Positions 46,403-56,997 of a stretch of 64,000 nt of DNA are shown piece by piece. This DNA comes from Corinectria fuckeliana. Its lineage: Eukaryota > Ascomycota > Sordariomycetes > Hypocreales > Nectriaceae. The stretch is taken from assembly GCA_019137255.1 (NCBI GenBank), contig WPDH01000006.1, forward strand, positions 186,001-250,000, read 5' to 3'. The notes under the pieces are model-generated. The model had not been told where the DNA came from and searched no databases. It saw only the letters and a list, made by a program, of their open reading frames with translations. Numbering within the stretch: position 1 is the stretch's first letter; each line of letters begins with the position of its first letter. The position numbers and the translations under genes were made by a program.

Positions 46403-46825
46403 GTTTGGGCTAATTAGGCGCCTTCTTATTAACCAAGTACGGGCAAGTTAGGTAGGTACGAAGTACGAAGTAAACTTAGGTTACTTAAGTATTTATTATT
46501 AGTCACCGCGACAACGTCCCCAAGAAAAGTGTCAGGGAGGACCCAGGCCACCCGCCAGCCCTCCGCTTCCGCCTCCCTCCGCCTCCGCCTCCGCCTCCGT
46601 CGTCCCTTTCACTATCACCCCATTTCACACGCCCGACCATCATCTCTGCCGCTGCGATTGGCTGTCTGCGCATCTTTTCCACCTCTGCTCTGCAGCCGCA
46701 GCCCTCCGCCTGGCACAGGTTTCTTCTCGACCTCGACCTCGACCGCCTCTACCAATTGTCCCTCGCACCCACGCCGTCCGAGCCCAACTTCTTCTTAAAT
46801 AGCTCTCCCACCCGCCGCCGCCGCC
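46403..46825 (+). promoter_or_regulatory. upstream region of the CBS-PB1 gene
   Basis: Only about 420 bp separates the island edge from the start codon. It contains TAGGTAGGTACGAAGTACGA near 46449-46468 and a CCGCCTCCGCCTCC pyrimidine-rich block at about 46562-46597. The promoter must lie here, directly beside the RIP island. Confidence 0.5.
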
Positions 46826-49097
46826 ATGTCTGGCAACACATACAGAGGCACGCCCACCCGCCCGGGCCGCGGTGCCATTCCCTTTGCCAACAGTCCTGGT
46901 AGCCATCCCGCTGGTAGCCATCCTACTGGTGGCCATCCCGTTGGTAGCCATGCTCCTGGTGGCCACGCTCCTGGTGGCTCCGGTATTCCTCGTCCTGTCC
47001 TCGACGCCGAGAAGGTCCCCCTGCCCAACGAGGCCAGCTCCTCGGTCAGCGCCAGTCGCCAGAAGCAGTCTAAGCGTGATGAGGTCCGTTATCTACACTT
47101 GCTCCCTTGCGGCTACCATTTATCTCATGCTGCTCTCTCACCGAGTCCTGCATGCTGACCGACACCCTTGATAGGCCATCCGACGAAAGCTCGAAAATGA
47201 CCTCTCCAAAAAGAAAGGCCTCTCGAGCAGAGCTCGACACACCCGAAAGGCCCCCCCCGGCACCGTCCTCGCCTTGAAGCCCAGCCCGGCTCTCCAGATC
47301 AAGCCCAACACCACCGTCTCCGAGGCCGCCCAACTTATGGCCGCCAAGCGAGAGGACTGTGTCCTTGTCACCGACGACGACGACCGAATTGCCGGCATCT
47401 TCACCGCCAAGGATCTTGCCTTCCGGGTTGTGGGCGCTGGATTGAAGGCCGCCAATGTCACCATTGCCGAAATCATGACCAAGAACCCCCTTTGTGCCAG
47501 GACAGACACCAGCGCTACCGACGCCTTGGACTTGATGGTCCGGAAAGGCTTCCGGCATTTGCCTGTCATGGACGAGAACCAAGACATCTCGGGTGTGCTG
47601 GACATCACAAAGTGCTTCTACGATGCCATGGAGAAGCTCGAGCGCGCCTACTCGTCCTCTCGGAAGCTATACGACGCCCTCGAAGGCGTGCAGTCCGAAC
47701 TTGGCTCTACCCAGCCCCAGCAGATCATCCAGTACGTCGAGGCTCTGCGCAGCAAAATGTCTGGACCGACCTTGGAAACTGTCCTCAATGGCATCCCCCC
47801 AACCACTGTCAGTGTGAGGACCTCGGTCAAGGAGGCTGCAGCGCTCATGAAGGAGAACCGGACCACTGCTGTCCTCGTTCAAGACCAGGGCGCCATTACT
47901 GGTATCTTCACTAGCAAGGACGTGGTCCTCCGCGTGATCGCTCCTGGCCTCGATCCGACCAACTGCAGTGTCGTCCGGGTCATGACCCCCCATCCCGACT
48001 TTGCTCCCATGGATATGACCCTCCAGGCTGCTCTCCGCAAGATGCATGGTATGTACCCTTGACCACGTCACATTCTTTTGCTGCCTATCTAATCTTGACA
48101 TGTAGATGGTCACTACCTTAACCTTCCTGTCATGAACGACAGTGGCGAGATTGTCGGCATGGTCGACGTTCTCAAGCTTACCTATGCTACTCTGGAGCAA
48201 ATCAACACCATGTCTAACTCCACCGACGACGAGGGCCCTGCCTGGAACAAGTTCTGGCTCTCCCTCGACGCCGAGACCGAGTCTATGATGTCCGGAGAGG
48301 GCAGTGCTATGCAGCACACCAACCTCGGCTCGCGTATCACTTCGCCAGACGTTACCCGCGAGCGCCTCGGCGATAGCGTCGCACCTGGAGACTCGGCGTC
48401 CCACGTCGGTCTCGAGTCCCCCACCCGGTCTACAATCCCAGAAATTGTTGAGCCACGACTCCCCGAAGAGCATCCTTTTGCTTTCAAGTTTAAGGCTCCA
48501 TCCGGCCGAGTGCACCGTGTCAAGGTTGTTGCTGCGGATGGCATGGAGGCTTTTGTGGCAGCTGTTGCTGCCAAGCTTGGTAGTGAGTCGGACGGCATTG
48601 GTGGTACTCCCGTTGTTGAGGATGGCAAGATTACCGGACCCGGGTTTGCCCTCAGCTATGTGGACGACGAGGGAGACTCGGTCTCTATCACAACGAACCA
48701 AGACCTGGTCGAATCTGTCTTGCTTGCTCGCCAAACCCACCATGACAAGGTAGACCTTTACGTACACGATCCAGAGAAACCTCCAGCTGTACTGGCTTCT
48801 ACCGAAGTCATTGCTCTGCCAACGCCTTCGTTATCTGCAGGGTCGGGTCTCCGCGAGCGACGCAAGTGGTGGCCGGAGGAAGACGACGAAGAGGAGGACG
48901 ATGACGAGGAGGACGATGATGACGAAGAGGAAACGACGTCCAGACTGCGAAGACCGCGTCGAACGAAGGCCGTGCCCTCCGTCCCCGATCAGGTCATTGC
49001 CGGCGTGCCGAACGAACTTCTTCTTCCTGGTGCTATCGTCACCCTGGCGGTAGTTATTGTCGGTGTCTTCACCATCGCCAGAATTACCAGCCGATAA
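46826..49097 (+). CDS. CBS and PB1 domain membrane protein
   Basis: Exons are 46826-47083, 47175-48048 and 48106-49097; introns are 91 and 57 nt. The product is 707 residues. Order of parts: a Gly/His/Pro-rich head with a five-residue repeat (about residues 25-50); four CBS motifs forming two Bateman pairs at about residues 120-410 (for example VLVTDDDDRIAGIFTAKDLA and AVLVQDQGAITGIFTSKDVV); a PB1 domain at about 500-605 (FKFKAPSGRVHRVKV to LYVHDPEKPP); a strongly acidic stretch near 636-655; and one C-terminal transmembrane helix (LLPGAIVTLAVVIVGVFTIA). CBS pairs bind adenine nucleotides; PB1 mediates pairing with other PB1 proteins. Similar proteins are widespread in fungi (S. pombe Mug70 type), but the role is not well defined. 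Confidence 0.9.
46898..46977 (+). repeat. 15-nt tandem repeat in the CBS-PB1 coding sequence
   Basis: Five imperfect copies of GGTAGCCATCCCGCT-type units encoding GSHPA, GSHPT, GGHPV, GSHAP and GGHAP. All units keep the frame, so copy-number change would only alter head length. Confidence 0.85.
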
Positions 49098-49448
49098 AGA
49101 GGCACCGCCTGTGAACCTGCCTGCCCCTTGATAATGACATGATGAAGATAACAGAGACCGGAGATTGTAGATATGTAGAAAATTTGTGTCTCTAGAGATA
49201 ACCCCACAAGTTTAATTCAATTCGTTCTATTATATAACGTTGATTGCGAGATTTATTTCTGAAAAGGCTAATGCTTGAAAATATACTTGAACCACTGGCA
49301 TCCTTGGTGTGCCGCATCCGCATGGTGTGTTGTGGTGTGACGGGGCCGGAAAATCCGGACCTCCGAAACCGATGCAATGGCCAAAAATTAGTGACGGTTT
49401 AGACGAAGGATTAAGATCTCGAGCAAAGCACCCGCAACCGCATTCGCC
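49098..49448. other. intergenic region CBS-PB1 / uS2m
   Basis: About 350 bp between tandem + strand genes. Nothing beyond the expected 3' and 5' untranslated sequence is seen. Confidence 0.45.
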
Positions 49449-51055
49449 ATGATAGTAAGGAATGCCGTCGTGCGGCATGGTTAGTCAATTGAGCCCAATG
49501 CCGAGGAAGGCGAGTTGCTAACAAAGCCAGGCCGCCGCGCATTGGCGTCTCCCACCTCAAGGACGCTCCTCCGACAGCTTTCCACCGAGGTCACCGAGAC
49601 TCAAACCGAGGCGCAGCCTCTGACCGGCCCTCCCGCACCCCCCAAGGTCGTGTCCGCGTCCCGAAAGAAGCAGAAGGTCGTCCAAGATGGCATCCTGTCC
49701 CTCGGGATCGACTCGGCCCATGAGCACAGGACGAAGGCGTGGACCAGACAGCAGAAGATTACGGGCTCTGCAGCAGCCACCACTTCCGCCGAGCAGTTCG
49801 CCGAGTTCCAACGCATCCAGAACGCCACCCGCAGCCTCGGATCTCGTGTCGAACGTCGCTATATTCCCACGGAGCTTATCAACAACCCGCCCGGACCCGA
49901 GGATGTCTCGCTGGAGCTCCTGATGGCCTCGCAAACACACATGGGACACAGCACTTCGCTCTGGAACCCTGCTAACTCGAGGTACATCTACGGCGTGCGC
50001 CAGGGCGTCCACATCATCTCGCTCGAAACGACTGCAGCGCATCTCCGACGTGCGGCTCGTGTGGTGGAGGATGTCTCGTACCGCGGTGGTCTCATCCTTT
50101 TTGTGGGAAATCGAAAAGGCCAGATGGAAATTGTGACCAAGGCTGCTGAGATGGCGGGCGCTTGCCACCTGTTCACCAAGTGGACTCCCGGAGGTATCAC
50201 GAACCGAGACGTGATTCTCAAGATGCAGGGCATGAAGGTGGTGGACCACCTGGACCAGGACTTGGACGGCTTTGAGAAGTACAGCGGCCTTGCCCGGCCT
50301 CTGTTGCCGGACCTGGTTGTTTGTCTCAACCCGCTTGAGAACTACACTCTGCTTTACGAGTGTGGTTTGAAGAGTATCCCGACCATTGGTGTGATCGATA
50401 CTAATGCGGACCCGTCTTGGGTGACCTACACTATCCCCGCCAACGATGACAGGTATGTTTCCGTGATCCGATTGAGACTGACCAAAGCTGACGTTGATGT
50501 AGTCTTCGAGCCATAGCTGTCGTTGCTGGTGTTCTAGGTCGAGCTGGTGAGGCTGGCCATAAGCGAAGACTTGAAGATGCTACTAAGGGAAACGTGGCGT
50601 GGAGCAACCCTGAAGATCTTGACCGACACATCGAGAAGGAGAACAAGGCTGCCATCGAGGAGAGGAAGGCAGTCATGGGCCGGATCCAGCACAAGGTTGA
50701 GGGCTTCACCGAAGACGAACAGAAGCTCCTCAGGACGCAGTTCTACGGCGAGGAGTTGGAGGTTACGGAGGAGGAAATGGTGAACATGATGGGCGAGGCC
50801 GCGCTGGACAGCTCCAAGGAGGCGGTTGTGCGGACCACTGAGACCAGTGCGAGCATCAGCACCACGAGCGAGAGTGAAGCATCGACTACGGCCCTGGCTG
50901 AGGCTCAGACTGAAGTTGAAGCCGAGGTTGAGGCTGAGGCGGAGTCGGATACGGTCACCAAGCTGTCTAGTATTGAGCAACAGCTGGCTGGACTGAAGGA
51001 GAAGGCTGTTGCCCTTGAATCGGAGCTCAAGCCCGGCAGCGAAAAGTCGGAGTGA
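49449..51055 (+). CDS. MRP4: mitochondrial small-subunit ribosomal protein uS2m
   Basis: Mitochondrial homologue of bacterial S2. Exons are 49449-49479, 49531-50452 and 50503-51055; introns are 51 and 50 nt. The product is 501 residues. Exon 1 encodes MIVRNAVVRHG, and the join gives GRRALASPTSRTLLRQLSTE, an Arg/Ser/Leu-rich mitochondrial presequence. The uS2 fold runs from about residue 135 to 350, with QTHMGHSTSLWNPANSRYIYG, the RNA-binding loop RGGLILFVGNRKGQ, TPGGITNR, and the end motif SIPTIGVIDTNADP. The C-terminal extension of about 150 residues is acidic and Ala/Glu-rich, as in other fungal mitoribosomal proteins. Without exon 1 the only nearby start would be a TTG, so the spliced start is preferred. 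Confidence 0.92.
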
Positions 51056-52020
51056 AGAGCAAGAGCAAGAGAGGGACGAGGACGAGGAGGAGCAACTGTT
51101 GTACAGTACGGCGATGTATAATATCCCCAAGCATGTAGAGACAGATACAGAGGGCCTTGTAAGCTTTTGACAAAAAGATGTCTACTTTATAAAGTCTGAA
51201 GAGAACCAATCCTCAATTCAGACAGTGAAACGGATAAATCATTAGCTCTTTAATTAGATAGGTACCTACTTAGCTTCCAGTGCCCTGATCAAGTCCACTA
51301 ATAAACACTCTTGACTCTGTACAGTACCTAAGCTTCCTCCTTCCTCAAGGCGGGCAAGCGGGATTGCCCCGCACAATTATGTAAAGCGGAAAGCCCCACG
51401 CAGCCTAGAGCCACAAGCAAAAAACGCCCGCCCCGGCCCAGAAACTTCGTCCCCTGCGCATTTCCCCTCACCAAGTAACTGCCTACCACCTACGTAGGAC
51501 TGCTCACGACCGAACATTTCCAGCACATCGCATCACCGCGCTGCACGGGTCACGACAGCGGGACGGGACAACTCGGGCGTCGATTGGTTGGCGAAGAGAC
51601 CCAGAAAAAGAAAAAAAGGGGTGTTCTGCACTTCTGCAGCTTTTGTGGCTGGCTTGGCGATTAGTTGCCTTGGGTGCTTATTCTTCCCGGTATGCACTGT
51701 TTGTTTGTTTGCTCGTGTCATTTGTCATTTTGTCATTTTGTCACATTTGCATCGGAGCTGGCAATAACCTTGATCCTTGCTGTGACCATGCCCCCCGTTT
51801 TTCGTGTTTGCCGTCACTCCGGCCGGCATCGGCTCCGGGGAAGAGGCGCAAGCAACATTCGCATGGAACAATAGGAATAGGACGAAAGATGGAAGGACGG
51901 AAAAATAAATAAAAAGAATCAGTGCGGTTCCATCTGCTAACTCGATACCTAGAGCATCTGCCAAAACAAAGGTCCCCCTGAGTAAAGTCCCCGACCCGAC
52001 CCCACCCCACCGCCGCAAAG
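51056..52020. other. intergenic region uS2m / SPT10-like
   Basis: About 965 bp. It includes a TACCTACTTAG word near 51262 and a short tandem run of TTTTGTCA units at about 51723-51745. No supported gene; the last few hundred bases should be the SPT10-like promoter and leader. Confidence 0.45.
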
Positions 52021-53877
52021 ATGCCGGCCATTCTGGACGACCCGGCAAGCCCCACTATCTACCGAGTCTCGGGCGAACCTCCGTACCCGGACCCTAACAA
52101 CCCCGGGTTCCCGGCCGACATCCTCCCGAAGCAGGTCACGCTCCGCGACCGGCAGACGGTGGCCACCATCGTGCCCTTCGCCTCGCGCCACCAGGTGCCG
52201 CCCTCGCTGTTGGCCTACCTGTGCGACCAGCTCAACAAGGAGATCGAGGGCGGTGACTCGTACCCCATGACGGACCCCTTCCCCGCCGAGGCCTTTGCTG
52301 CTTACTGGTTCCAGAACTTCGGCGCCATCATGCTCCTCGGCAACATTGAGCACCCCGAGCACGTCGTCGAGGGCAAGGACTGGTCCAAGGAGTGCCTCGG
52401 CAGCTTCTACATCAAGCCCAACTACCCCGGCCGCAGCAGCCACGTCTGCAACGCCGGCTTCATCGTCACCGACGCCTCGCGCGGCCGCGGCGTCGGCCGC
52501 CTCATGGGCGAGGCCTACCTGGACTGGGCGCCGCGCCTGGGCTACTCGTACAGCGTCTTCAACCTCGTCTACGAGACCAACGTGGCGTCGTGCCGCATCT
52601 GGGACGCCCTCGGCTTCAAGCGCATCGGCCGCGTCAAGGGCTGCGGCAACCTCAAGAGCTACCCGGGTCAGCTCATCGACGCCATCATCTACGGCCGCGA
52701 CCTGGCCCCGCGCGAAAGCGACGATCTCGTGAGTGAAGAGCGTTTCGACAAGATCAAATTCTACCTCAAGTACGGCGAGTACCCGAACGGCGCTGACCGG
52801 GCCGAGAAAAGCAGGCTCCGCAGCGCGGCGACGCACTATAAGCTGCTCGGCGGCGACAAGCTCATGCTCAAGGACAAGGAGGTCATCTCCGACCCGGCCC
52901 GCCAGTTCGACATTGCCCGCCGCGTCCACGCCCAGCACCACGGCGGCATCAACAAGACCACCGCCACCATTGCCGAGAAGTACCACTGGAGCCGCATCAA
53001 GGAGACGGTCAGCGACGTCATCCGCAGCTGCGCCGAGTGTAAGGAGCTCGGCAAGACGCCCAACCCGGGCGGAGCGAGGAAAGCTGCCACCGCCGCTGCT
53101 GCTACTGCTGCTACTGCTGCTACTGCTGCTACTGCCACTACTACTGCTACTGCTACCACGGCTAGCAATAGTAACAGCAGTGGCAGCAGCAGTGTTGTGC
53201 AAGCAGGAGGCGGATGCGGAGGCACGCGCGATAACCTGTCGTTGTTGTCGTCGTCGTCGTCGTCAGCTCAAGCCGTGGACAGAGTGCTGGCGTTGCAGAA
53301 CCACGACGTTATTCACACGCTCTCGCAACCAAGCCCAGCGCAGAGCCCCAGCCCCTTCGCCAACCCTGCCGACATCTCCCTCGTTGCGCCCTCGCACACG
53401 CTCCAGGCCCCTTCCATAAACCAAACGCTCCACGGGCACCACCACCGACCGCAATCGCCCCAGCAATACCACCGTCCGCACTACAGCCCCATGCTGCAGG
53501 ACCTCCCCGGAGTACACCCTCACCCTCACCATCACCATCACCACGACGGGCCCGCCTCCGTGTACCAGCCCATCGACCCGCAGATGATCAACCAGTCGTC
53601 GCCGCACGACCTCTCGCCCTTCGATCAGTACCACTCACCCGCCGATTTCCAGGCCTTGCTCAACGCCACTGAAGACGTCGTGCCGGGCGAGCCCGACGCC
53701 GTGGACCGCGACTTGGAGATGCTCATTGAACACCAAGACGACGACGACGACGATAACGGCGTGGACGGAGCGGTAGCTATGGGTGGAATGGGATGCGTCA
53801 GTTCGCAACAGAGTCAGGAGCTGGACTCCAAAGACAGGACGCTGTACGAAGTCAGCTTCGGAGTGCCGGATCGCTGA
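52021..53877 (+). CDS. SPT10-like GNAT acetyltransferase with integrase-type zinc finger
   Basis: Single exon, 618 residues. Residues about 40-235 form a GNAT N-acetyltransferase domain; the acetyl-CoA loop is VTDASRGRGVGRLMGEAYL, followed by NVASCRIWDALGFKRIGRVKG. Residues about 300-343 hold a His2-Cys2 finger of the retroviral-integrase type (histidines in VHAQHHGG, cysteines in SCAEC). Yeast Spt10 combines the same two modules and uses the finger to bind histone gene promoters, so a chromatin or histone-gene role is a reasonable inference. The C-terminal 270 residues are low complexity: Ala/Thr and Ser runs, then His/Pro/Gln-rich segments and an acidic DDDDDDN patch. It converges with CCT7. 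Confidence 0.82.
   Translation: MPAILDDPASPTIYRVSGEPPYPDPNNPGFPADILPKQVTLRDRQTVATIVPFASRHQVPPSLLAYLCDQLNKEIEGGDSYPMTDPFPAEAFAAYWFQNFGAIMLLGNIEHPEHVVEGKDWSKECLGSFYIKPNYPGRSSHVCNAGFIVTDASRGRGVGRLMGEAYLDWAPRLGYSYSVFNLVYETNVASCRIWDALGFKRIGRVKGCGNLKSYPGQLIDAIIYGRDLAPRESDDLVSEERFDKIKFYLKYGEYPNGADRAEKSRLRSAATHYKLLGGDKLMLKDKEVISDPARQFDIARRVHAQHHGGINKTTATIAEKYHWSRIKETVSDVIRSCAECKELGKTPNPGGARKAATAAAATAATAATAATATTTATATTASNSNSSGSSSVVQAGGGCGGTRDNLSLLSSSSSSAQAVDRVLALQNHDVIHTLSQPSPAQSPSPFANPADISLVAPSHTLQAPSINQTLHGHHHRPQSPQQYHRPHYSPMLQDLPGVHPHPHHHHHHDGPASVYQPIDPQMINQSSPHDLSPFDQYHSPADFQALLNATEDVVPGEPDAVDRDLEMLIEHQDDDDDDNGVDGAVAMGGMGCVSSQQSQELDSKDRTLYEVSFGVPDR
53085..53265 (+). repeat. trinucleotide tracts in the SPT10-like gene
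   Basis: Imperfect GCTACT units encode an Ala/Thr tract (about 53094-53160), and a TCG run encodes serines (53246-53265). Both stay in frame. Confidence 0.8.
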
Positions 53878-54305
53878 TGAGCCAGAGACGTCAGTGCACG
53901 GATGGCATGGTAAAGAGGAGTTGTTGTGTTGTGTTGTGTGCATCTTCAAAGACATTGGAGCGAAGCGGGCATTTCGGGTAGCATCCTTTTCTCATTGAGC
54001 ATGAGCTAGTTTTCAGCGAAATTTGTCAGATGAATTAAATCATCCTTTCATTTACATGCCCTTACCCAGGCAGTTCACAAGAGTGTGCGATCCAGGTTCC
54101 ACCGGAGATTAATCCATGCTTTAAATGCCAGGTGCCAGATGCCAGATTCCAAAAAGGTTAGAGGCCGTTCCAAGTTTTTCTAGAGGTCAGACAAGTCTGG
54201 TATCATACAGATTCCTCCAAACCCCCCACCCGTGACACCGGATCCCTTTATTATCTTGGGTTTCATTCACTCTTCTTGCTTCCCAATCTCGCTCGTTCTT
54301 TTTCT
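53878..54305. other. convergent intergenic region SPT10-like / CCT7
   Basis: About 430 bp between stop codons. Contains short TGTTGTGTTGTG and GCCAGATGCCAGAT direct repeats; no gene seen. Confidence 0.5.
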
Positions 54306-56286
54306 TTACCTCCGCGGCATGCCCCGTCCTCGTCCCCTGAGCGCTCGCTGAGCGGCGCCTGGCGGCAGAGCTTGACCGGGAGCCTGGGGTTTCTGGCTCT
54401 CCTCGTTCTGGATCGTCTCGTCGACACTGAGGATCAAGCAGCTGGCCTCGGTGGCGGCCTGGATAGCGTTGATCTTGATGAGCGCGGGCTCCCAGACGAA
54501 GCGCTCCATCATGTCTGCGACGCCCTCGTTCTCGAAGTCAACACCAGCCCACGTCGAGCCCTTGCGGTGCTCTACGCGCAGCTTGTTGAGGATGTCGGTC
54601 GCGTCGAAACCGGCGTTGTCGCATAACTGACGGGGGATGATCTCGAGCGCCTTGGCAAACGACTTGATGATGGCTTGTTGCTTGTGAGGGATGTTCTTAT
54701 CCGCAAAGCGGTGCAGGTAGGCCGAGATCTCCATCTCCACGGCACCACCGCCGCCCACGATGAGGTGGTTGCGGATCGCGCGCTTGACAATCATGATGGC
54801 GTCGTGCAGGGATCGCTCCACCTCGGCGATGAACTGCTCGGCACCACCACGCAGGACCAAAGTGCAAGTCTTGGCCGAGGGGCAGTCCTCGAAGAAGTTG
54901 AAGCGCTCGCCTCCAATCTGGCGCTCGTCGAAGGAGCCGCAGGTACCTAGGTGCTCGGGCAAGATGTCGGAGCAAGTCGACTGCACCACGGCACCAGTAG
55001 CCTGCACCACTCGCTCCAAATCCTCGCCGGCGACACGGCCGGCACAGAAGATGTCTCGGTCGGCAAAGTACTGAGTAGCCAAATCACCAATGGGTAGCTT
55101 GCTCAGCACCACCTTGGCGCCTGTCTCGTGGATGGACTCGAGCTTTTTGAAGATAATCTGCCACTCGGCGTCGACGATGGCCTGATACTCGGAAACCTGC
55201 TCCACGCGGACCTCGGCATTGTCCTTCTCGGCCTTTAACTCCAGTTCGACGTTTAGGCACACAATCTTGGGGTTCGAAAACGACTTGGGTTGTTGCTCGA
55301 AACCGGCGTAGGAAAACGTCTTCTTGAAGGCGACACCGTTAATGAAGAGCGACTCGGTTAAAGAACCGCCGGGAATTTTCTTGATGCCGATCAGCTTCTC
55401 GTCGAGGTCGTCCTGGTCAAGCGACAGCACAGCATCGACCACCACTATAATCCTTTGTCAGCCTGTGATGCTCCCGTAGCCGAGTTCGCTTCACGCACTC
55501 TTGGTGAAGAAGGGGGTATTCCGCTTAATCAGCTTGCTGGTCATGGCAGTGGAAGCCAGCTTGGCCAGTGTCTCGCGCTGGTTGGCCTCGTCGGTGGCGA
55601 CGGCAATCTCCTTGATCTTGTTGACAGCCATCTGGGAGGCTCTTCGCAGGCCCTTGATGATGACCTGGGAGCTGACGCCCTGCTCGACGTGATCCTTGAC
55701 CTCCTTCAGGATCTCACCGGCGAGGACGACGACGGAAGTAGTTCCGTCGCCCACTTCGGCGTCTTGCGATCGGGCGATGTCGACGAGGATTCGGGCTGCG
55801 GGGTGGACGATGTCGAGGAGCTGGTCTGGTCAGTCTCGGGCGGGCTACAGCAGGGGGGGTCACGGCATAGAATGGCCGCGGGTGTGTATGTGCTGTGAAT
55901 ATGCGAACCTTCATGACGGTGGCACCATCGTTGGTAATGGTCTGCCTGCCATTCTCGTCGACCATCAACAGGTCGCCGCCATAGGGGCCGAGAGTGGACT
56001 TGATGGTGGCCTGCACGGCGAGACAGGCACTGATGTTGGAAGTGACTTGGCCCTTGCCCTGGGAAGTGTCGGTGCCTGTAGGAGAAGGGAAGTTGTGTCA
56101 GCCGGGTGCGCGCAGTGGTCCTCGTAGATCTCGTGGATCTCGTGAATCTCTTGGATCTCGGTGGCAATCTTGGGCTTCATTTTCCCCTGGATTCCTCATC
56201 CACACAAGGCGGGCGCGGTGGGCGGTGGGGTAAAACGGACCTTCCTTGAGGACGATAATCGTCGGCGTTTGACCTCCGAACGACAT
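54306..56286 (-). CDS. CCT7: chaperonin CCT/TRiC subunit eta
   Basis: Eta subunit of the cytosolic CCT chaperonin. Minus-strand exons are 56286-56241, 56075-55909, 55820-55499 and 55444-54306; introns are 165, 88 and 54 nt. The product is 557 residues (yeast 550). The start [16 protein letters not shown] joins to [16 protein letters not shown], the eta-type N-terminus. Chaperonin motifs follow: [61 protein letters not shown] and [15 protein letters not shown] near residue 415. At exon 3/4 an A plus TG rebuild a methionine codon ([13 protein letters not shown]), so no internal start is needed. The C-terminal tail is Arg/Gly-rich ([10 protein letters not shown]). Confidence 0.96.
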
Positions 56287-56997
56287 GGTTGAGACTGATG
56301 CAGCGGGCTCCAGCAATGTATGTAGGGCGTCTCGGCGTAAGTCGGGCGGTCTCTTTTGGGGCTGCGGTGCGGCGAGTCTTGGGAGTTTTTGTCTGCGGAT
56401 GGAGGGGTGAAGAAGCGAGTTGTCGTCGGGTCAAAGTGGGAGAGCTGCGTCGAAGCTTCCAAAAAAATGTGGCAGCCTTCGCTCTCATCATGTTCCTTGC
56501 CCCAGCGCGTGCACGGACCAGGTCCCCTCCTTTCAATGTAGTAGTCGGTCAGGGGCCAAATTCACACCTGTATTCGCAGTAATTAGATGGTAGTCATCGT
56601 AAATGACTATAAACATTCCTATTCGTTAGCTGAATACTGCGAACATCCCTGGAAGATTCATCGTTTCGAGGACAGGTGGTGAACACTAATAAGTGGTGGC
56701 GACTTCATCTGGCGATAATAAGTCCGTGGCATCTACTATGGAAACCCTTTCCTTCAACAATATCGCCGGGCGCTGGGCTCCCCACGGTTCAAGTATAGAG
56801 AGGGTGATCATTGTCAATTCAACGATGATACTAAAGTCGACTTGCCAACGGTGACGGACTATGCAACAACCGAGCTCTGCATGATAGGTACCCTGTAAAT
56901 CCGACCACAAAACAAAGCCCAAACCACGTGGAGGCGTTCGTTCCAACGTCCCGTTTCCATCCACGCCGGGTCGAAAGCATTCAAATGCCTCTACCGC
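56287..56997. other. intergenic region upstream of CCT7
   Basis: About 710 bp holding the CCT7 promoter and the 3' region of the next minus-strand gene. No other gene supported. Confidence 0.45.

Noticed and set aside
49515..49530. Start of the uS2m frame at a TTG
   Set aside because: This stretch is a splice acceptor (GCTAAC..CCAG); a proper ATG exon with a donor lies at 49449-49479.
51949..53202. 417-codon frame opposite the SPT10-like gene
   Set aside because: Shadow of the GC-rich GNAT coding frame; the product is Ala/Val/Glu-rich without motifs.
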